A stretch of DNA of 64,000 nt, from NCBI RefSeq assembly GCF_031457455.1, contig NZ_JAVDWU010000008.1, positions 1 to 64,000 of the forward strand. Reading direction: 5' to 3'. A program made the translations under genes and the position numbers. Below the pieces are notes generated by a model. The model saw only the letters and a program-made list of their open reading frames with translations. It did no database searches and was not told where the DNA came from. Shown one piece after another: positions 8,199-17,165 of the stretch (position 1 is its first letter; each line of letters opens with the position of its first letter). This stretch comes from Hydrogenophaga palleronii_A. Lineage in GTDB: Bacteria > Pseudomonadota > Gammaproteobacteria > Burkholderiales > Burkholderiaceae_C.

Positions 8199-8525
8199 CG
8201 TGTGTCCCCCCGGGGTTTGAAAACCCGAAAATCTGACCAATGCATCGTGACCGCTGCGCCCGTGCCAGACATGGCTGGGTGCGCCCGTCACCCCTGAGGC
8301 ATGCCCGGCAACGTAAGTGGCCACGCACTCCTCAAGGGCATTCTGGGTCGCTCGCCAAGGCGAAGGAATCTCTCTTTCTGGGGATCCGTCACCTGTTTGG
8401 GGTAAGCGTCATTGCCCATGGCCCAGCCTGGTCAGCGCTCTTCTGAAGTGGCTTGTTCAGATGGGTTCCGGGTGGCCGCCCTGGGCATCACCACGTGTGC
8501 GAATACACGCCACCACCATCGCGTT
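8199..8525. other. Intergenic region upstream of the protease gene
   Basis: There is no gene here. It holds the protease ribosome site and a small hairpin (GGGTTT/AAACCC, 8213-8226) just upstream of the protease start. No clear promoter was identified. Confidence 0.4.
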
Positions 8526-9488
8526 CTACGCGTGCGATGCGTGGTGAATCTCGATCGTGGCGTGCACCACTTCGTCGTGCACGGCCAGGCGGCGGCGCAG
8601 GCTGGCGGGGGTGAGATCGGGCAGGCTGGTGGAGACCGCAATGGCACAGGCGTACGACTCGCGGCTCACCCGCCACACGTGCAGGTCCGTGAGGGTGACG
8701 GTACCTTCAGGACCAGCGCCTTCCACCACTTCGCGAATCTCGTCCACCACCGGGTCGTCCATTTCGCGATCCAGCAGTACCTTGCTGGTGGCGACGATCA
8801 GGCCCTTGGCCCAATAGGCCACCAGACCGGCGCCCACAACGCCCATCACCGGGTCCAGCCAGGCCCAGCCCAGCCACCAGCCGCCGGCCAGTGCCACAAT
8901 GGCCAGCACTGAGGTGGCGGCATCGGCCACCACGTGCAGATAGGCCGCGCGCAGGTTCAGATCGTCGTGGGCAGGCGCGCTTCCGTGATGGTGGTGATTG
9001 TGTGCCCCGTGGTCATGGGGGTGGCCCTGGTGGTGCGCCTTTCCCAGGATCAGCGCACACACGATGTTGACCACCAGGCCCAGTACCGCCACGGCGATGG
9101 CCTCCTGGTAGCGGATGCTCTGTGGCTGAAGAATGCGCTCCACCGACGCAAACACCATAAACGCCGCCACCCCCAGCAGAAACAGGGCGCTCGCAAAACC
9201 GCCCAGCACTTCGATCTTCCAGGTGCCGAAGGCGAAGCGGCGGTCTTCGGCGTAGCGTCGAGAGGCGGCGTAGGCAAGGGCGCTCACGCCCAGCGCCACG
9301 GCATGGGTACTCATGTGCCAGCCGTCCGCCAGCAAGGCCATGGAATTGAACCACCAGCCCGCAGTGATTTCCACCACCATGGTGGCTGCGGTGATCCACA
9401 TCACGGCGCGGGTGCCCCGCTCGCCCGCTGCATTGCCGTGGTGAAAGCGGTGGTGATGCCGCAATGCGGAGGTCAGAATTTCTGCCAT
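8526..9488 (-). CDS. dmeF: Cation diffusion facilitator, DmeF-like (Co/Ni/Zn efflux)
   Basis: This is a six-helix CDF exporter of the inner membrane. It has metal-site motifs in helix 2 (LLADGWHMSTHA) and helix 5 (HVVADAATS), a His-rich cytoplasmic loop (HPHDHGAHNHHHHG) and a C-terminal cytoplasmic domain ending HHASHA. The N-terminus also carries HHHRFHHG. The HMSTHA form and paired His-rich segments resemble DmeF cobalt/nickel exporters, so metal choice is inference. The start at 9488 (MAEIL) is preferred; in-frame starts at 9518 and 9563 are possible. No DmeR regulator lies beside it. Confidence 0.85.
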   Translation of the reverse strand: MAEILTSALRHHHRFHHGNAAGERGTRAVMWITAATMVVEITAGWWFNSMALLADGWHMSTHAVALGVSALAYAASRRYAEDRRFAFGTWKIEVLGGFASALFLLGVAAFMVFASVERILQPQSIRYQEAIAVAVLGLVVNIVCALILGKAHHQGHPHDHGAHNHHHHGSAPAHDDLNLRAAYLHVVADAATSVLAIVALAGGWWLGWAWLDPVMGVVGAGLVAYWAKGLIVATSKVLLDREMDDPVVDEIREVVEGAGPEGTVTLTDLHVWRVSRESYACAIAVSTSLPDLTPASLRRRLAVHDEVVHATIEIHHASHA

Positions 9489-9566
9489 GTCTGCATTCTC
9501 GTTTCTATGGAAGGCCATGGCCACCCCGGGGGCAGCTTGACCACAAGCATGCCGACGCAGCAACGC

Positions 9567-10046
9567 CTAAGGCTTGTGCTGCCTGAGCCGGGCGCGGATC
9601 AGCAGCAAGCCGAAGGCGGCGATCAGCGCCCACTTGAGACTGGAAAACCCCGCCGACGCGGCGTAGACCCACGGATCTGCCAGGCGCGGCAACACGGTCA
9701 ACCACCCGTGCAGGGCATTCTCGGCGGCGTCGCACAGTGCGGCGAGCGGCAGGCACCAGGTGGCCAACCGGCGCACAGACGGGCTGCTGGCGCCCCACAC
9801 ACCAGACCTTGTGACGAACAGATAGCCAAACAGGCCATAGGCCACCAGCAGGAGAAAGTCCACCGGCAGGTGCTGCCGATAACGAATCAGGTCTTCGGTG
9901 GACCAGTGGGAGAGCACCTCGGCGAAGGCCGAGGGCGTGAAGGCGAACTGCAGCGCCACCACGCCGGGTTCCAGCGGCGCGAGATACCAGCCGAGCCCCA
10001 CAAACAGCGCCAGGGTGATCAGGCCGGATGTCAGGACAGTTCGCAT
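9567..10046 (-). CDS. Small integral membrane protein, unknown
   Basis: The 159-residue protein has about four hydrophobic segments (residues 5-25, 60-80, 90-115 and 130-150). It contains a LCDAAENALHGWL segment but matches no family I can name with confidence. The ATG at 10046 opens directly into a hydrophobic helix. A longer upstream frame has an unlikely Arg-rich composition and is rejected. It lies 78 bases downstream of the CDF gene's preferred start on the same strand, so they may be co-transcribed. No function is proposed. Confidence 0.65.
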   Translation of the reverse strand: MRTVLTSGLITLALFVGLGWYLAPLEPGVVALQFAFTPSAFAEVLSHWSTEDLIRYRQHLPVDFLLLVAYGLFGYLFVTRSGVWGASSPSVRRLATWCLPLAALCDAAENALHGWLTVLPRLADPWVYAASAGFSSLKWALIAAFGLLLIRARLRQHKP

Positions 10047-10260
10047 GGTGTGCGTGGTCTCAGCGATGTGTGTGTCGTGTGGCCCACAGTGGCCAGGAAG
10101 AAGGCGTTCAGGACGGCATTCTGCCAATAGCCGCAAAGCAGTTAGCAGGTGCTGTCGGGGAGGAACCATGCAGCCAGTGCAGCAGGCAGGTTTGTAGTAG
10201 AACCTGTGTTGGGCGGTTTCACTGAGACCGCCACCTGCAACCTGCCGCCAGGACTCACCC

Positions 10261-11115
10261 ATGTTCCTGAACCTTCGACCTTCCGCGCCGCTGAACGCTT
10301 TCGTCGAAAGCCTCTGGTACAGCGAGCGCGGCGCCTTGCCGCACACGCGCGAGCGCAGCCTTCCCACCGGCAGCGCACACATCGTCATCCCGCTGCTGCA
10401 GGACCATCTGATTCGCTATGAAAGCGTGAACGATCGGTGTGCGCGCCGGTTGCACGGCCCGATCGTGCAGGGTCCTTCCGACCGCTTTGGCTTGCGTGGC
10501 ACCGGGGGGCCGTCGGTGGTGATCGGCGTGCAGTTCAAGCCCGGCGGCGCGGCCGCTTTCTTCGGTGGTGCGCTGCCCCATCTGCGCAACCGCACCGAGC
10601 TGCTGGAAGACCTCTGGGGCCCGGCTGCGCCTGCGCTGCAGGAGCAGCTCAAGGCGGCCAGCTCCCCGCAGCGCGCGCTGTTGCACTTGCAGGGCCATCT
10701 CGTGCGTCGGCTGCAACAGGCGGCACCCCCCGATCCATTGGCTGTGCGTGCCATTGCGGCTTTCGGGCAAGACCCGGCGCTTGCGCGGGTGCAACCGGTG
10801 CAGCGCGCTGCCGGCCACCTGCCGGCGCAGTTCATTCGCCGCTTCGAGGCGGCGGTGGGGCTCACGCCGAAACGCTACGCAAGGGTGCTGCGCCTGGGCG
10901 TGCTGTTGCCCACGCTGGTGCGGTGCGGGCCGCGCGACTGGGCCGGCATTGCGGTGGATGCGGGGTACTTCGACCAGTCCCACCTCATTCGCGAGTTCCG
11001 CCAGATGGCGGGCATGTCGCCGGGTCAGTACACGCCGGTGCACGCCGACATGCCCACGCACGTGGCGCTGCATGAAAGCTCAAATCCCGTGTGTGATCCG
11101 GCAGGTGATGGGTGA
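10261..11115 (+). CDS. AraC-family transcriptional regulator
   Basis: The 284-residue protein has an N-terminal sensor region of the type common in AraC proteins without a cupin core (FVESLWYSERG and IVQGPSDRFGL motifs). The C-terminal double helix-turn-helix spans about 175-270: RFEAAVGLTPKRYARVLR and DWAGIAVDAGYFDQSHLIREF with the GxSPGQY ending. It lies 92 bases upstream of a VOC-family gene on the same strand, which is its most likely target or operon partner. The effector is unknown. The ATG at 10261 is the first of the frame and gives a family-typical N-terminus. Confidence 0.85.
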   Translation: MFLNLRPSAPLNAFVESLWYSERGALPHTRERSLPTGSAHIVIPLLQDHLIRYESVNDRCARRLHGPIVQGPSDRFGLRGTGGPSVVIGVQFKPGGAAAFFGGALPHLRNRTELLEDLWGPAAPALQEQLKAASSPQRALLHLQGHLVRRLQQAAPPDPLAVRAIAAFGQDPALARVQPVQRAAGHLPAQFIRRFEAAVGLTPKRYARVLRLGVLLPTLVRCGPRDWAGIAVDAGYFDQSHLIREFRQMAGMSPGQYTPVHADMPTHVALHESSNPVCDPAGDG

Positions 11116-11207
11116 GGATGGGACCGAAAAAAATATCCAATACATGATCAGCCTCTGTACCTAGACTGCGATCCTCGCGGCACGTTGCCGCTCAAAGGAG
11201 AGATGCC

Positions 11208-11660
11208 ATGAACCAGATCCACGAGGTCTACCCCTACCTGATGGTGCGCGACAGCGTCGCCGCCATCCGCTTCTACCAGGAAGCGTTTGGCGCGGTCGAA
11301 CTGTTCAGGCTGGTCGAGCCGTCGGGCCGCATCGGTCACGTCGAACTGCAGATCGGCCCTGCGGTGCTGATGGTGTGTGACGAGTTTCCCGAATACGGCA
11401 TGGTGGGGCCGCAGGGCGACCAGTTCACCGGCTGCACCATTCACCTGCACGTGGACAACGCCGACGAGATGGGCGAACGCGCGGTCGTCGCCGGCGCGAC
11501 GATGCTGATGCCGCCCACCGACCAGTTCTATGGTGAGCGCTCCTGCCGCTTGCGCGACCCGTTTGGCCACGCCTGGCTGATCGGGCATTCGATCGAGAAG
11601 GTGACGCCGGAAGAGATGCAGCGGCGCTACACGGCCATGATGACGGGCGAGGCGAACTGA
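11208..11660 (+). CDS. VOC-superfamily protein, PhnB/glyoxalase-like
   Basis: The 150-residue protein shows the two beta-alpha-beta-beta-beta units of the vicinal oxygen chelate fold: YLMVRDSVAAIRFYQEAFG at the start and RDPFGHAWLIG near the end. It resembles the group annotated PhnB, whose name does not imply a role in phosphonate use. A catalytic activity cannot be assigned because metal ligands vary in this group. An AAAGGAG ribosome site precedes the ATG. It follows the AraC gene on the same strand. Confidence 0.8.
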   Translation: MNQIHEVYPYLMVRDSVAAIRFYQEAFGAVELFRLVEPSGRIGHVELQIGPAVLMVCDEFPEYGMVGPQGDQFTGCTIHLHVDNADEMGERAVVAGATMLMPPTDQFYGERSCRLRDPFGHAWLIGHSIEKVTPEEMQRRYTAMMTGEAN

Positions 11661-11711
11661 ACCTTGCTACCCGGGTGTGCGTGCCGCCACGCGTCGTGCC
11701 AGGCGGAAGCG

Positions 11712-12074
11712 TCAATCGACCTTTGCAGGCTCCCAGAGTTCGATGGGGTTGCCCTCAGGGTCCTGAATGCGGGCGAATCTGCCCGCTTCTGAATCCCATT
11801 CATCGGGTCTCTGTTCCACCTCGATGCCGCTGCGCTTGAGCTGGGCGACGAACGCATCGAGGTTCGCCACTCGGAAGTTGATCAACCACTGTTGCTGCGG
11901 ACGACCGAAGTACTCGGTGTCCTGCTTGAAGGGGGAGAAGACCGTTGGCCCTGCCTGCTGCTGCCAGACCGCCTCAAGAATGTCGATGCCGAGATGCTCC
12001 GTGTACCAATGGCTCAGTGCTTCAGGGTTCTGGGCGCGAAAAAACAGGCCACCGATTCCAAGAACTTTTTCCAT
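11712..12074 (-). CDS. VOC-superfamily protein (glyoxalase/dioxygenase-like)
   Basis: The 120-residue single VOC unit opens GLFFRAQNPEALSHWYTEHLGI and closes FARIQDPEGNPIELWEP, matching the glyoxalase/bleomycin-resistance fold. The ATG at 12074 (MEKVLGIGG) is chosen because the domain begins there; a start ten codons earlier is possible. The substrate is unknown. Two further small-molecule-binding genes (a VOC protein and a cupin) follow on the same strand, suggesting a group with related roles, but no pathway is evident. Confidence 0.8.
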   Translation of the reverse strand: MEKVLGIGGLFFRAQNPEALSHWYTEHLGIDILEAVWQQQAGPTVFSPFKQDTEYFGRPQQQWLINFRVANLDAFVAQLKRSGIEVEQRPDEWDSEAGRFARIQDPEGNPIELWEPAKVD

Positions 12075-12211
12075 ATCTGCTCCTGTTGTCTGACTTGAGG
12101 GCATATGGCCGGCGCAGCTTGTCGGTCATCGCCTCATTGGATGGACGAGGGGCTTTTGCTGGCGGCGAGAAATCCGAGCGTCGGCTTCGCTGGCACGGGC
12201 GGGTGGAAGGC

Positions 12212-12589
12212 TCAGGCCTCAGGTTCGTTGCAAACCACTTCGATGTTGTGCCCATCCGGTCCAATGACAAAAGCGGCGTAATAGTTCGCGTGGTACTGGG
12301 GGCGCAATCCCGGCGCGCCATGGTCTTTGCCTCCGGCCTCCAGCGCCGCGCGATGGAACTCGTCGACTTGTTGGCGGTTGTTGGCCCTGAACGCCAGATG
12401 AAGATGCGCGGGCTTCTCATCGGTTTGGAACAGGCACAGCGAAACCCCGCCCGTGGGCGGGCTCAGCTCAACGCCGTACGATGGCGCGCCTTCTGCCACC
12501 ACAGCGACGCCAAGGGGTTCAAGCGCCTTGAGAAAAAACGCTTTGCTCGCTGCAAAGTCGCTGACGCCGAATTTGACGTGGTCGAACAT
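12212..12589 (-). CDS. VOC-superfamily protein
   Basis: The 125-residue protein has MFDHVKFGVSDFAASKAFFLKAL at the N-terminus and YYAAFVIGPDGHNIEVVC at the C-terminus, the two ends of a glyoxalase-like VOC domain. It lies 4 bases after the cupin gene's stop on the same strand, so the two are almost certainly one operon. The ligand and activity are not readable from sequence. Confidence 0.82.
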   Translation of the reverse strand: MFDHVKFGVSDFAASKAFFLKALEPLGVAVVAEGAPSYGVELSPPTGGVSLCLFQTDEKPAHLHLAFRANNRQQVDEFHRAALEAGGKDHGAPGLRPQYHANYYAAFVIGPDGHNIEVVCNEPEA

Positions 12590-12593
12590 GGTG

Positions 12594-12965
12594 CTACACC
12601 GCGCGCAGTTGCTCTGCCAGGCTGCGCGTCTGCGCCGTCACTTCGTTGCCTGTGTGCAGCGTGCTCTTGCGCTCGATGAGCATGATGTGGCACTCTTGTT
12701 CCGCCACGGGGTTGTGTCGAACCCCCTTGGGAACAACGAAGGTGTCGCCCTCGTGAAGAACCACGGTTCGGTCTTCCATTTCAATGGTGAGCGAGCCCTT
12801 GAGAATGTAGAACAGCTCGTCCTCATGTTCGTGGCTGTGCCAGGCCAGGGTTCCCTGTACCTTGGCGACTTTGACGTAGGAGTCGTCCAGTTCGGCCACT
12901 ACGCGTGGCGACCAGAGTTCAGTCAGCGATTCGGCAATGTGCGCCGGGGATACAACTTCAGTCAT
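12594..12965 (-). CDS. Cupin-domain protein
   Basis: The 123-residue single cupin barrel carries both cupin motifs. Motif 1 is AWHSHEHEDELFYILKG (His, His, Glu metal ligands) and motif 2 is VVPKGVRHNPVAEQECH. Small mononuclear metal cupins of this type include isomerases, dioxygenases and sugar-binding proteins, so the reaction is open. It is translated just ahead of a VOC gene (4-base gap). No regulator lies beside it. Confidence 0.82.
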   Translation of the reverse strand: MTEVVSPAHIAESLTELWSPRVVAELDDSYVKVAKVQGTLAWHSHEHEDELFYILKGSLTIEMEDRTVVLHEGDTFVVPKGVRHNPVAEQECHIMLIERKSTLHTGNEVTAQTRSLAEQLRAV

Positions 12966-13055
12966 TCACGGATTCTCCAGCCTATGGCCTTCCACAATGG
13001 TTTGAATTTTCAATCGGGTTGGATCTTCCAAGGCACCGAAAGTGCACGACGGGCG

Positions 13056-13673
13056 TCACACGCTTGGTGACCCCTGGATTTTCGACGGCAGCATCATGAG
13101 CACCAGATCGAACTGCCCCGAAGCTGCCCCCCTGCCGGCGGTGCAAAGCAGCTTCTGACCGACGCCGCCTTTGGGCAGCAGCTGCAACTCGCCGGGCTCA
13201 GGCAGCGTGCCGTCCCGTGCCCGCGTGAGCATGCGCTGCAGGGCATCGCTGCAGGACGGTGCAAGGAAGCCGGAGAGCGGCCGGCCCAGCACCGCTGGGC
13301 GCGCAGCACCCAGCAGCCGCACGCCTGCCAGGTTGATTTCGTTCACCACGGTGGCCCGATCGACGACCAGAAAGGCGGCCGGCGCATGCTCGACGCGGGT
13401 GGTCTGCTGGATCAGGTTGCGCTCCAGCTCAACCCGGGAGCGGCGCAGCTCATCCTGCTGCATCTCCACTTCGACCTGGTGAACCTGAAGCTCGTGCAGC
13501 ATCGCTAGAGCATCGCTGGCGGTGTCGGGGGAAGACGCCAGCTTGAAAAGCGCACCCAACGCCTCCGATGGGCTGGCGCGCGAGAGATTGCTTCGCACGC
13601 CGCCTGTCAGTTTCGTCATCGCGCGTTCGCGCAGGCTTGACAGATGGGATGAGATATCAGCGGGGTGTGGCAT
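13056..13673 (-). CDS. PAS-domain protein linked to the CheB-CheR fusion
   Basis: The 205-residue protein has a helical LHELQVHQVEVEMQQDELRRS segment of the type preceding PAS domains in sensor proteins. One PAS domain follows (about 85-190: APAAFLVVDRATVVNEINLAG). It lacks kinase, GGDEF or helix-turn-helix output. It lies 42 bases downstream of the large CheB-CheR-PAS gene on the same strand, so it probably works as a partner in that signalling unit. The start at 13673 (MPHPADISS) is chosen; one nine codons upstream is possible. Confidence 0.75.
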   Translation of the reverse strand: MPHPADISSHLSSLRERAMTKLTGGVRSNLSRASPSEALGALFKLASSPDTASDALAMLHELQVHQVEVEMQQDELRRSRVELERNLIQQTTRVEHAPAAFLVVDRATVVNEINLAGVRLLGAARPAVLGRPLSGFLAPSCSDALQRMLTRARDGTLPEPGELQLLPKGGVGQKLLCTAGRGAASGQFDLVLMMLPSKIQGSPSV

Positions 13674-13715
13674 GGATGGTCCCGATAAGTGAGTTCCCAA
13701 CGCTGGGTCCTGACG

Positions 13716-16274
13716 CTACCCCTTGCGAAGGCGCGCTTCGAGCTTTTTGGCGGCGGTGATGTCGATCAGTGTGATGACCACGCCCTGGATCATGTTGGTC
13801 AATGTCCGGTAGGGCTTGATGCGCACCAGGAACCAGAAGCCATCTGAGGTTGTGATCTCTTTTTCCGTCAATGTCAATGTCTTGAGGGTTTGTCTGGCGT
13901 CGTCATTGAGCGTGGGGTAGTTCAGGGTGCTGGCCAGGTCGGTGAGCGGCCGGCCGATGTCACCTTCGCGCAGGTGGATGATGCGCGTGATCTGCTCGGT
14001 GTAGCGGCGCACATTCAATTCGCTGTCGAGGAACAGCGTGGCAATGTCGGTGCTGTTGAGCAGGTTCTGCATGTCGCTTTGCGCAAGGGCCAGATCGTCC
14101 AGCTTCGTCTGCAGCTCCTGGTTCAGTGTCTGCAGCTCCTCGTTCATCGACTGCGACTCTTCCTTGGAGGTGGTCAGCTCTTCGTTGGCCGACTGCAGTT
14201 CTTCATTGGTGGACTGCAGCTCTTCGTTGGCCGCCTGCAGCTCTTCGGCAGAAGCCCCCATCTCCTGGCGCAGGGCGTGGATCTCGTCCTTGCACCGCTG
14301 AAGCTCTTCGACCATCTGCGGGTCTGCCACGCCCGCCGGGGCCTTGCGCCCGCGCTTGGCCGGCGGCGGCGCCGTCACCTCATGAAAAACGATCATGACC
14401 AGGCCAGCCAGGGAATGGGGTTTCTGCATCAGCTTGACGGTCACATCCAGCGATGTTGGCGTGGGCTCGTCGGTCAGCCTAAGGCCGCGCAGCTCCACAC
14501 GGTCCTTGTTCTGCAAGGCTTGTCGCAGCGCCGCCGCAATCTGCGTCCGGATGGTGGGCCGGGCCATCACATGGATGTTCCAGTTGGCTTTGCCGGACGC
14601 CGGCTCCAGGTACTTGCCTACGCTTCCATTGATGTAGACGACGTCGCCCTGGTCGTTGACCAGCACGGCGGAGGGGGAGAACTCTTGCAGCAGCGCCTGC
14701 TCGGCGTGGGTCTGCAGATTGGCGGAAAGCGCGGTCGAAGGGGACACCTTGAACTCCTGGGGATGCCGGTTCGTTGCACGGCGAGGGCTGGTCGGAAAGT
14801 ACATGGAGCCCGCGTTGACCGGATTCTCACTGCGCCAGTAAAGCCTGGACTTCTGACTCATCGGCGTGAAGAGCGCCTGTGACTTCCCGATCGTCTCGGA
14901 GCCTCCCAGCATCAGCACGCCACCCGGGCGCAAGCTGTAGCTGAATAGGGGAATCAGGCGACCTTGCAGCGCCGCATTGAAATAGATCATCACATTTCGG
15001 CATGTGAGCAGATCCAGCTTGGTGAACGGCGGGTCAAGGATCACATCATGCTGCGCGAACAGCACCATTTCCCGGATCTCGCTGTTGATCAGAAAACCTT
15101 CACCATGCGGCGTGAAAAACCTCTGCAGCCGGGTCGGATCGACGTCGCCCGCGATCGTCTTTGGATAAAAGCCCCTGCGGGCGACGTTGATGGCGTCGGC
15201 GCTCAGGTCGCTGGCGAAGATCTGCAGTGAACGGCTTTCGCCGTCAGCCAGCGCCGCCACCGCTTCGCTGAAGATCATGGCCAGCGAATACGCCTCTTCG
15301 CCGGTGGAGCAGCCCACCACCCAGGCACGCAGGCGGGCTCCCGGCGGGCTGCGCGCCAGCAGTGTGGGCATGACATCGTCCTTGAGTTCCTGCCAGACCG
15401 CAGGGTCGCGGAAGAAGCTCGTGACGCCAATGAGCATCTCCTTGAAGAGCAGGTCCAGTTCTTGCGGGTTCTCCCGCACGAACTGTTCGTACGCCTCAGG
15501 GGTGGCCAGTGCGTGCACGCCCAGGCGTCGCTGTATTCGCCGGCGCAGCGTGCTGGGTTTGTAGTCAGAGAGGTCGTGCTTGCTGCGCTCTTTCAGCAGT
15601 CGCAGGATCGATCCCAGCGATTTCCCGTTGTCGGCGGCATCGTCTTCAGGCAACAGCGGCTGGTCGTTCTTTTCTTCGATGATGCGGATGATGCGCTCAG
15701 GCAGTTCGGCGGCAAGGCCGACGATGTCGACGCAATCTGCGGCGATGGCGCTCTTTGGCATGGAGTCGAACTGCGCCGACTCAGGCAACTGCGCCAGCGT
15801 CAACCCACCCTGCGACTTGATGGCCTGCAACCCCAATGTGCCGTCTGACCCCATGCCAGACAGGACCACGCCAATCGACTGTTCGCCCTGGTCACGCGCA
15901 AGCGACGAAAAAAACAGATCGATGGGCAGCCTCATGCCCCGGGGTTGCACGGGTTCTGCGAGGTGCAGCAGCCCGCTTGCCACGGTGAGCTCCTTGTTGG
16001 GCGGAATGACGTAGACCGTGTCCGGCTCCAGGCGCATCGTGTCGGTTGCCTCTAGCACCGGCATGGGCGTTGAGCGCTGCAGGAGCTCAACGAGCATCGC
16101 CTTCTGCGTGGGATCCAGATGCTGGACGACGACGTAAGCAAGACCGCTTGACGCGGGCACATGGGCCAGGAACTGCTCGAGCACACTCAGGCCTCCGGCC
16201 GACGCCCCCAGACCCACGGCACGAACGGCACTCGAGGTGCTCGCACCGATACCGGAACCTGGGTGTTGACTCAT
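13716..16274 (-). CDS. CheB-CheR fusion with coiled coil and PAS domain
   Basis: The 852-residue protein joins a CheB methylesterase (about 15-200: GASAGG Ser, VVQHLDP His, GMGSDGT Asp) to a CheR methyltransferase (about 215-490: FKEMLIGVTSFFRD, VVGCSTGEEAYSLA). A long heptad coiled coil (EELQ-x-x-NEELQ repeated near 655-715) and a C-terminal PAS domain follow. Fusions of this type occur beside sensor kinases rather than in classical chemotaxis operons and lack the CheB receiver domain. It would add and remove methyl groups on receptor-like glutamates, targets unknown. The adjacent PAS protein is the likely partner. Confidence 0.9.
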   Translation of the reverse strand: MSQHPGSGIGASTSSAVRAVGLGASAGGLSVLEQFLAHVPASSGLAYVVVQHLDPTQKAMLVELLQRSTPMPVLEATDTMRLEPDTVYVIPPNKELTVASGLLHLAEPVQPRGMRLPIDLFFSSLARDQGEQSIGVVLSGMGSDGTLGLQAIKSQGGLTLAQLPESAQFDSMPKSAIAADCVDIVGLAAELPERIIRIIEEKNDQPLLPEDDAADNGKSLGSILRLLKERSKHDLSDYKPSTLRRRIQRRLGVHALATPEAYEQFVRENPQELDLLFKEMLIGVTSFFRDPAVWQELKDDVMPTLLARSPPGARLRAWVVGCSTGEEAYSLAMIFSEAVAALADGESRSLQIFASDLSADAINVARRGFYPKTIAGDVDPTRLQRFFTPHGEGFLINSEIREMVLFAQHDVILDPPFTKLDLLTCRNVMIYFNAALQGRLIPLFSYSLRPGGVLMLGGSETIGKSQALFTPMSQKSRLYWRSENPVNAGSMYFPTSPRRATNRHPQEFKVSPSTALSANLQTHAEQALLQEFSPSAVLVNDQGDVVYINGSVGKYLEPASGKANWNIHVMARPTIRTQIAAALRQALQNKDRVELRGLRLTDEPTPTSLDVTVKLMQKPHSLAGLVMIVFHEVTAPPPAKRGRKAPAGVADPQMVEELQRCKDEIHALRQEMGASAEELQAANEELQSTNEELQSANEELTTSKEESQSMNEELQTLNQELQTKLDDLALAQSDMQNLLNSTDIATLFLDSELNVRRYTEQITRIIHLREGDIGRPLTDLASTLNYPTLNDDARQTLKTLTLTEKEITTSDGFWFLVRIKPYRTLTNMIQGVVITLIDITAAKKLEARLRKG

Positions 16275-16439
16275 GCCCGATTATCGGGGCGCGGTTGCAG
16301 GCGTCGCTGTGGGATAGGCCGCACAATGTGCGGGTCCGAGAAGACGGACGGTTCTACCCTCTTGGCCGCAAAAGGAATACAACTGAAAATCCACATTGCG
16401 CCCTGTCCCGCGAAAACAGGCATCCCGGAGGCAAGCCCA

Positions 16440-17159
16440 TTGACCGAACCCGTCGACCCACGCGAAAACCGGCTGTTGGCCTCACTGCCAGATGCCGAGT
16501 GGCTGCGCTGGCAGCCTCAGCTGGAGCTTTGTGAGATGCCGCTGGGCAAGGTGCTGTACGAGTCCGGTGCGCCTCTGCACTACGTTCACTTCCCCACCAA
16601 CGCCATCGTCTCGCTGCTGTATGTGCTGGAGAACGGCTCGTCAGCGGAAATTGCGGTGGTCGGTCACGAGGGTGTGGTGGGGGTCGCCATTTTCATGGGC
16701 GGCGGCTCTACGCCGAGCCGGGCGGTGGTGCAAAGCGCGGGCATGGGCTACCGGCTGCGCGCGGACGCGATCAAACTGGAGTTCGAGCGCTCGGGCCCGG
16801 TGATGCACCTGATGCTGCGCTACACCCAGGCGCTGATCACACAAATGAGCCAGACCGCGGTGTGCAATCGGCACCACACGCTGGACCAGCAACTCTGCCG
16901 CTGGCTGTTGCTCAGCCTGGACCGCCTGCCTGGCAACGAACTGGTGATGACGCAGGAGCTGATCTCCAACATGCTGGGCGTGCGCCGCGAGGGTGTCACC
17001 GAAGCCGCGCACAAGTTGCAGGAAATCGGCCTCATCCGCTATGCGCGGGGACACATCTCGGTGCTGGACCGCCCGGGGCTGGAGCGCCGCACCTGCGAGT
17101 GCTACGCCGTGGTGAAGCGCGAATACGACCGTCTGCTACCGGATCGTGTGGCTGTTTGA
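16440..17159 (+). CDS. Crp/Fnr-family transcriptional regulator
   Basis: The 239-residue protein has an N-terminal cyclic-nucleotide-like beta barrel (YVHFPTNAIVSLLYVLENG, then AVVGHEGVVGV) and a C-terminal winged helix (VMTQELISNMLGVRREGVTEA). It lacks the Cys set of Fnr and the cAMP-contacting RxS of Crp, so the signal is unknown. No ATG suits the domain start. TTG at 16440 has GGAGG at 16427-16431 with eight bases spacing and is the best start. It is divergent from the CheB-CheR gene and convergent with map, with only six bases between the stops. Confidence 0.82.
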   Translation: MTEPVDPRENRLLASLPDAEWLRWQPQLELCEMPLGKVLYESGAPLHYVHFPTNAIVSLLYVLENGSSAEIAVVGHEGVVGVAIFMGGGSTPSRAVVQSAGMGYRLRADAIKLEFERSGPVMHLMLRYTQALITQMSQTAVCNRHHTLDQQLCRWLLLSLDRLPGNELVMTQELISNMLGVRREGVTEAAHKLQEIGLIRYARGHISVLDRPGLERRTCECYAVVKREYDRLLPDRVAV

Positions 17160-17165
17160 ACCGGC

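Noticed and set aside
5286..8297. 1003-codon open frame on the plus strand
   Set aside because: Antisense to the S8 protease, whose triad and family motifs are intact; the plus product is Arg/Gln/His-rich low-complexity sequence typical of GC-rich shadow frames.
11208..12965. VOC/PhnB-like genes as part of phosphonate metabolism
   Set aside because: The PhnB name is historical; the genes lie far from the phn operons and lack PhnF or Pho sites.
14110..14245. Short tandem repeat resembling a microsatellite or CRISPR
   Set aside because: In-frame heptads (EELQ-x-x-NEELQ) of the coiled coil in the CheB-CheR fusion; no spacers.
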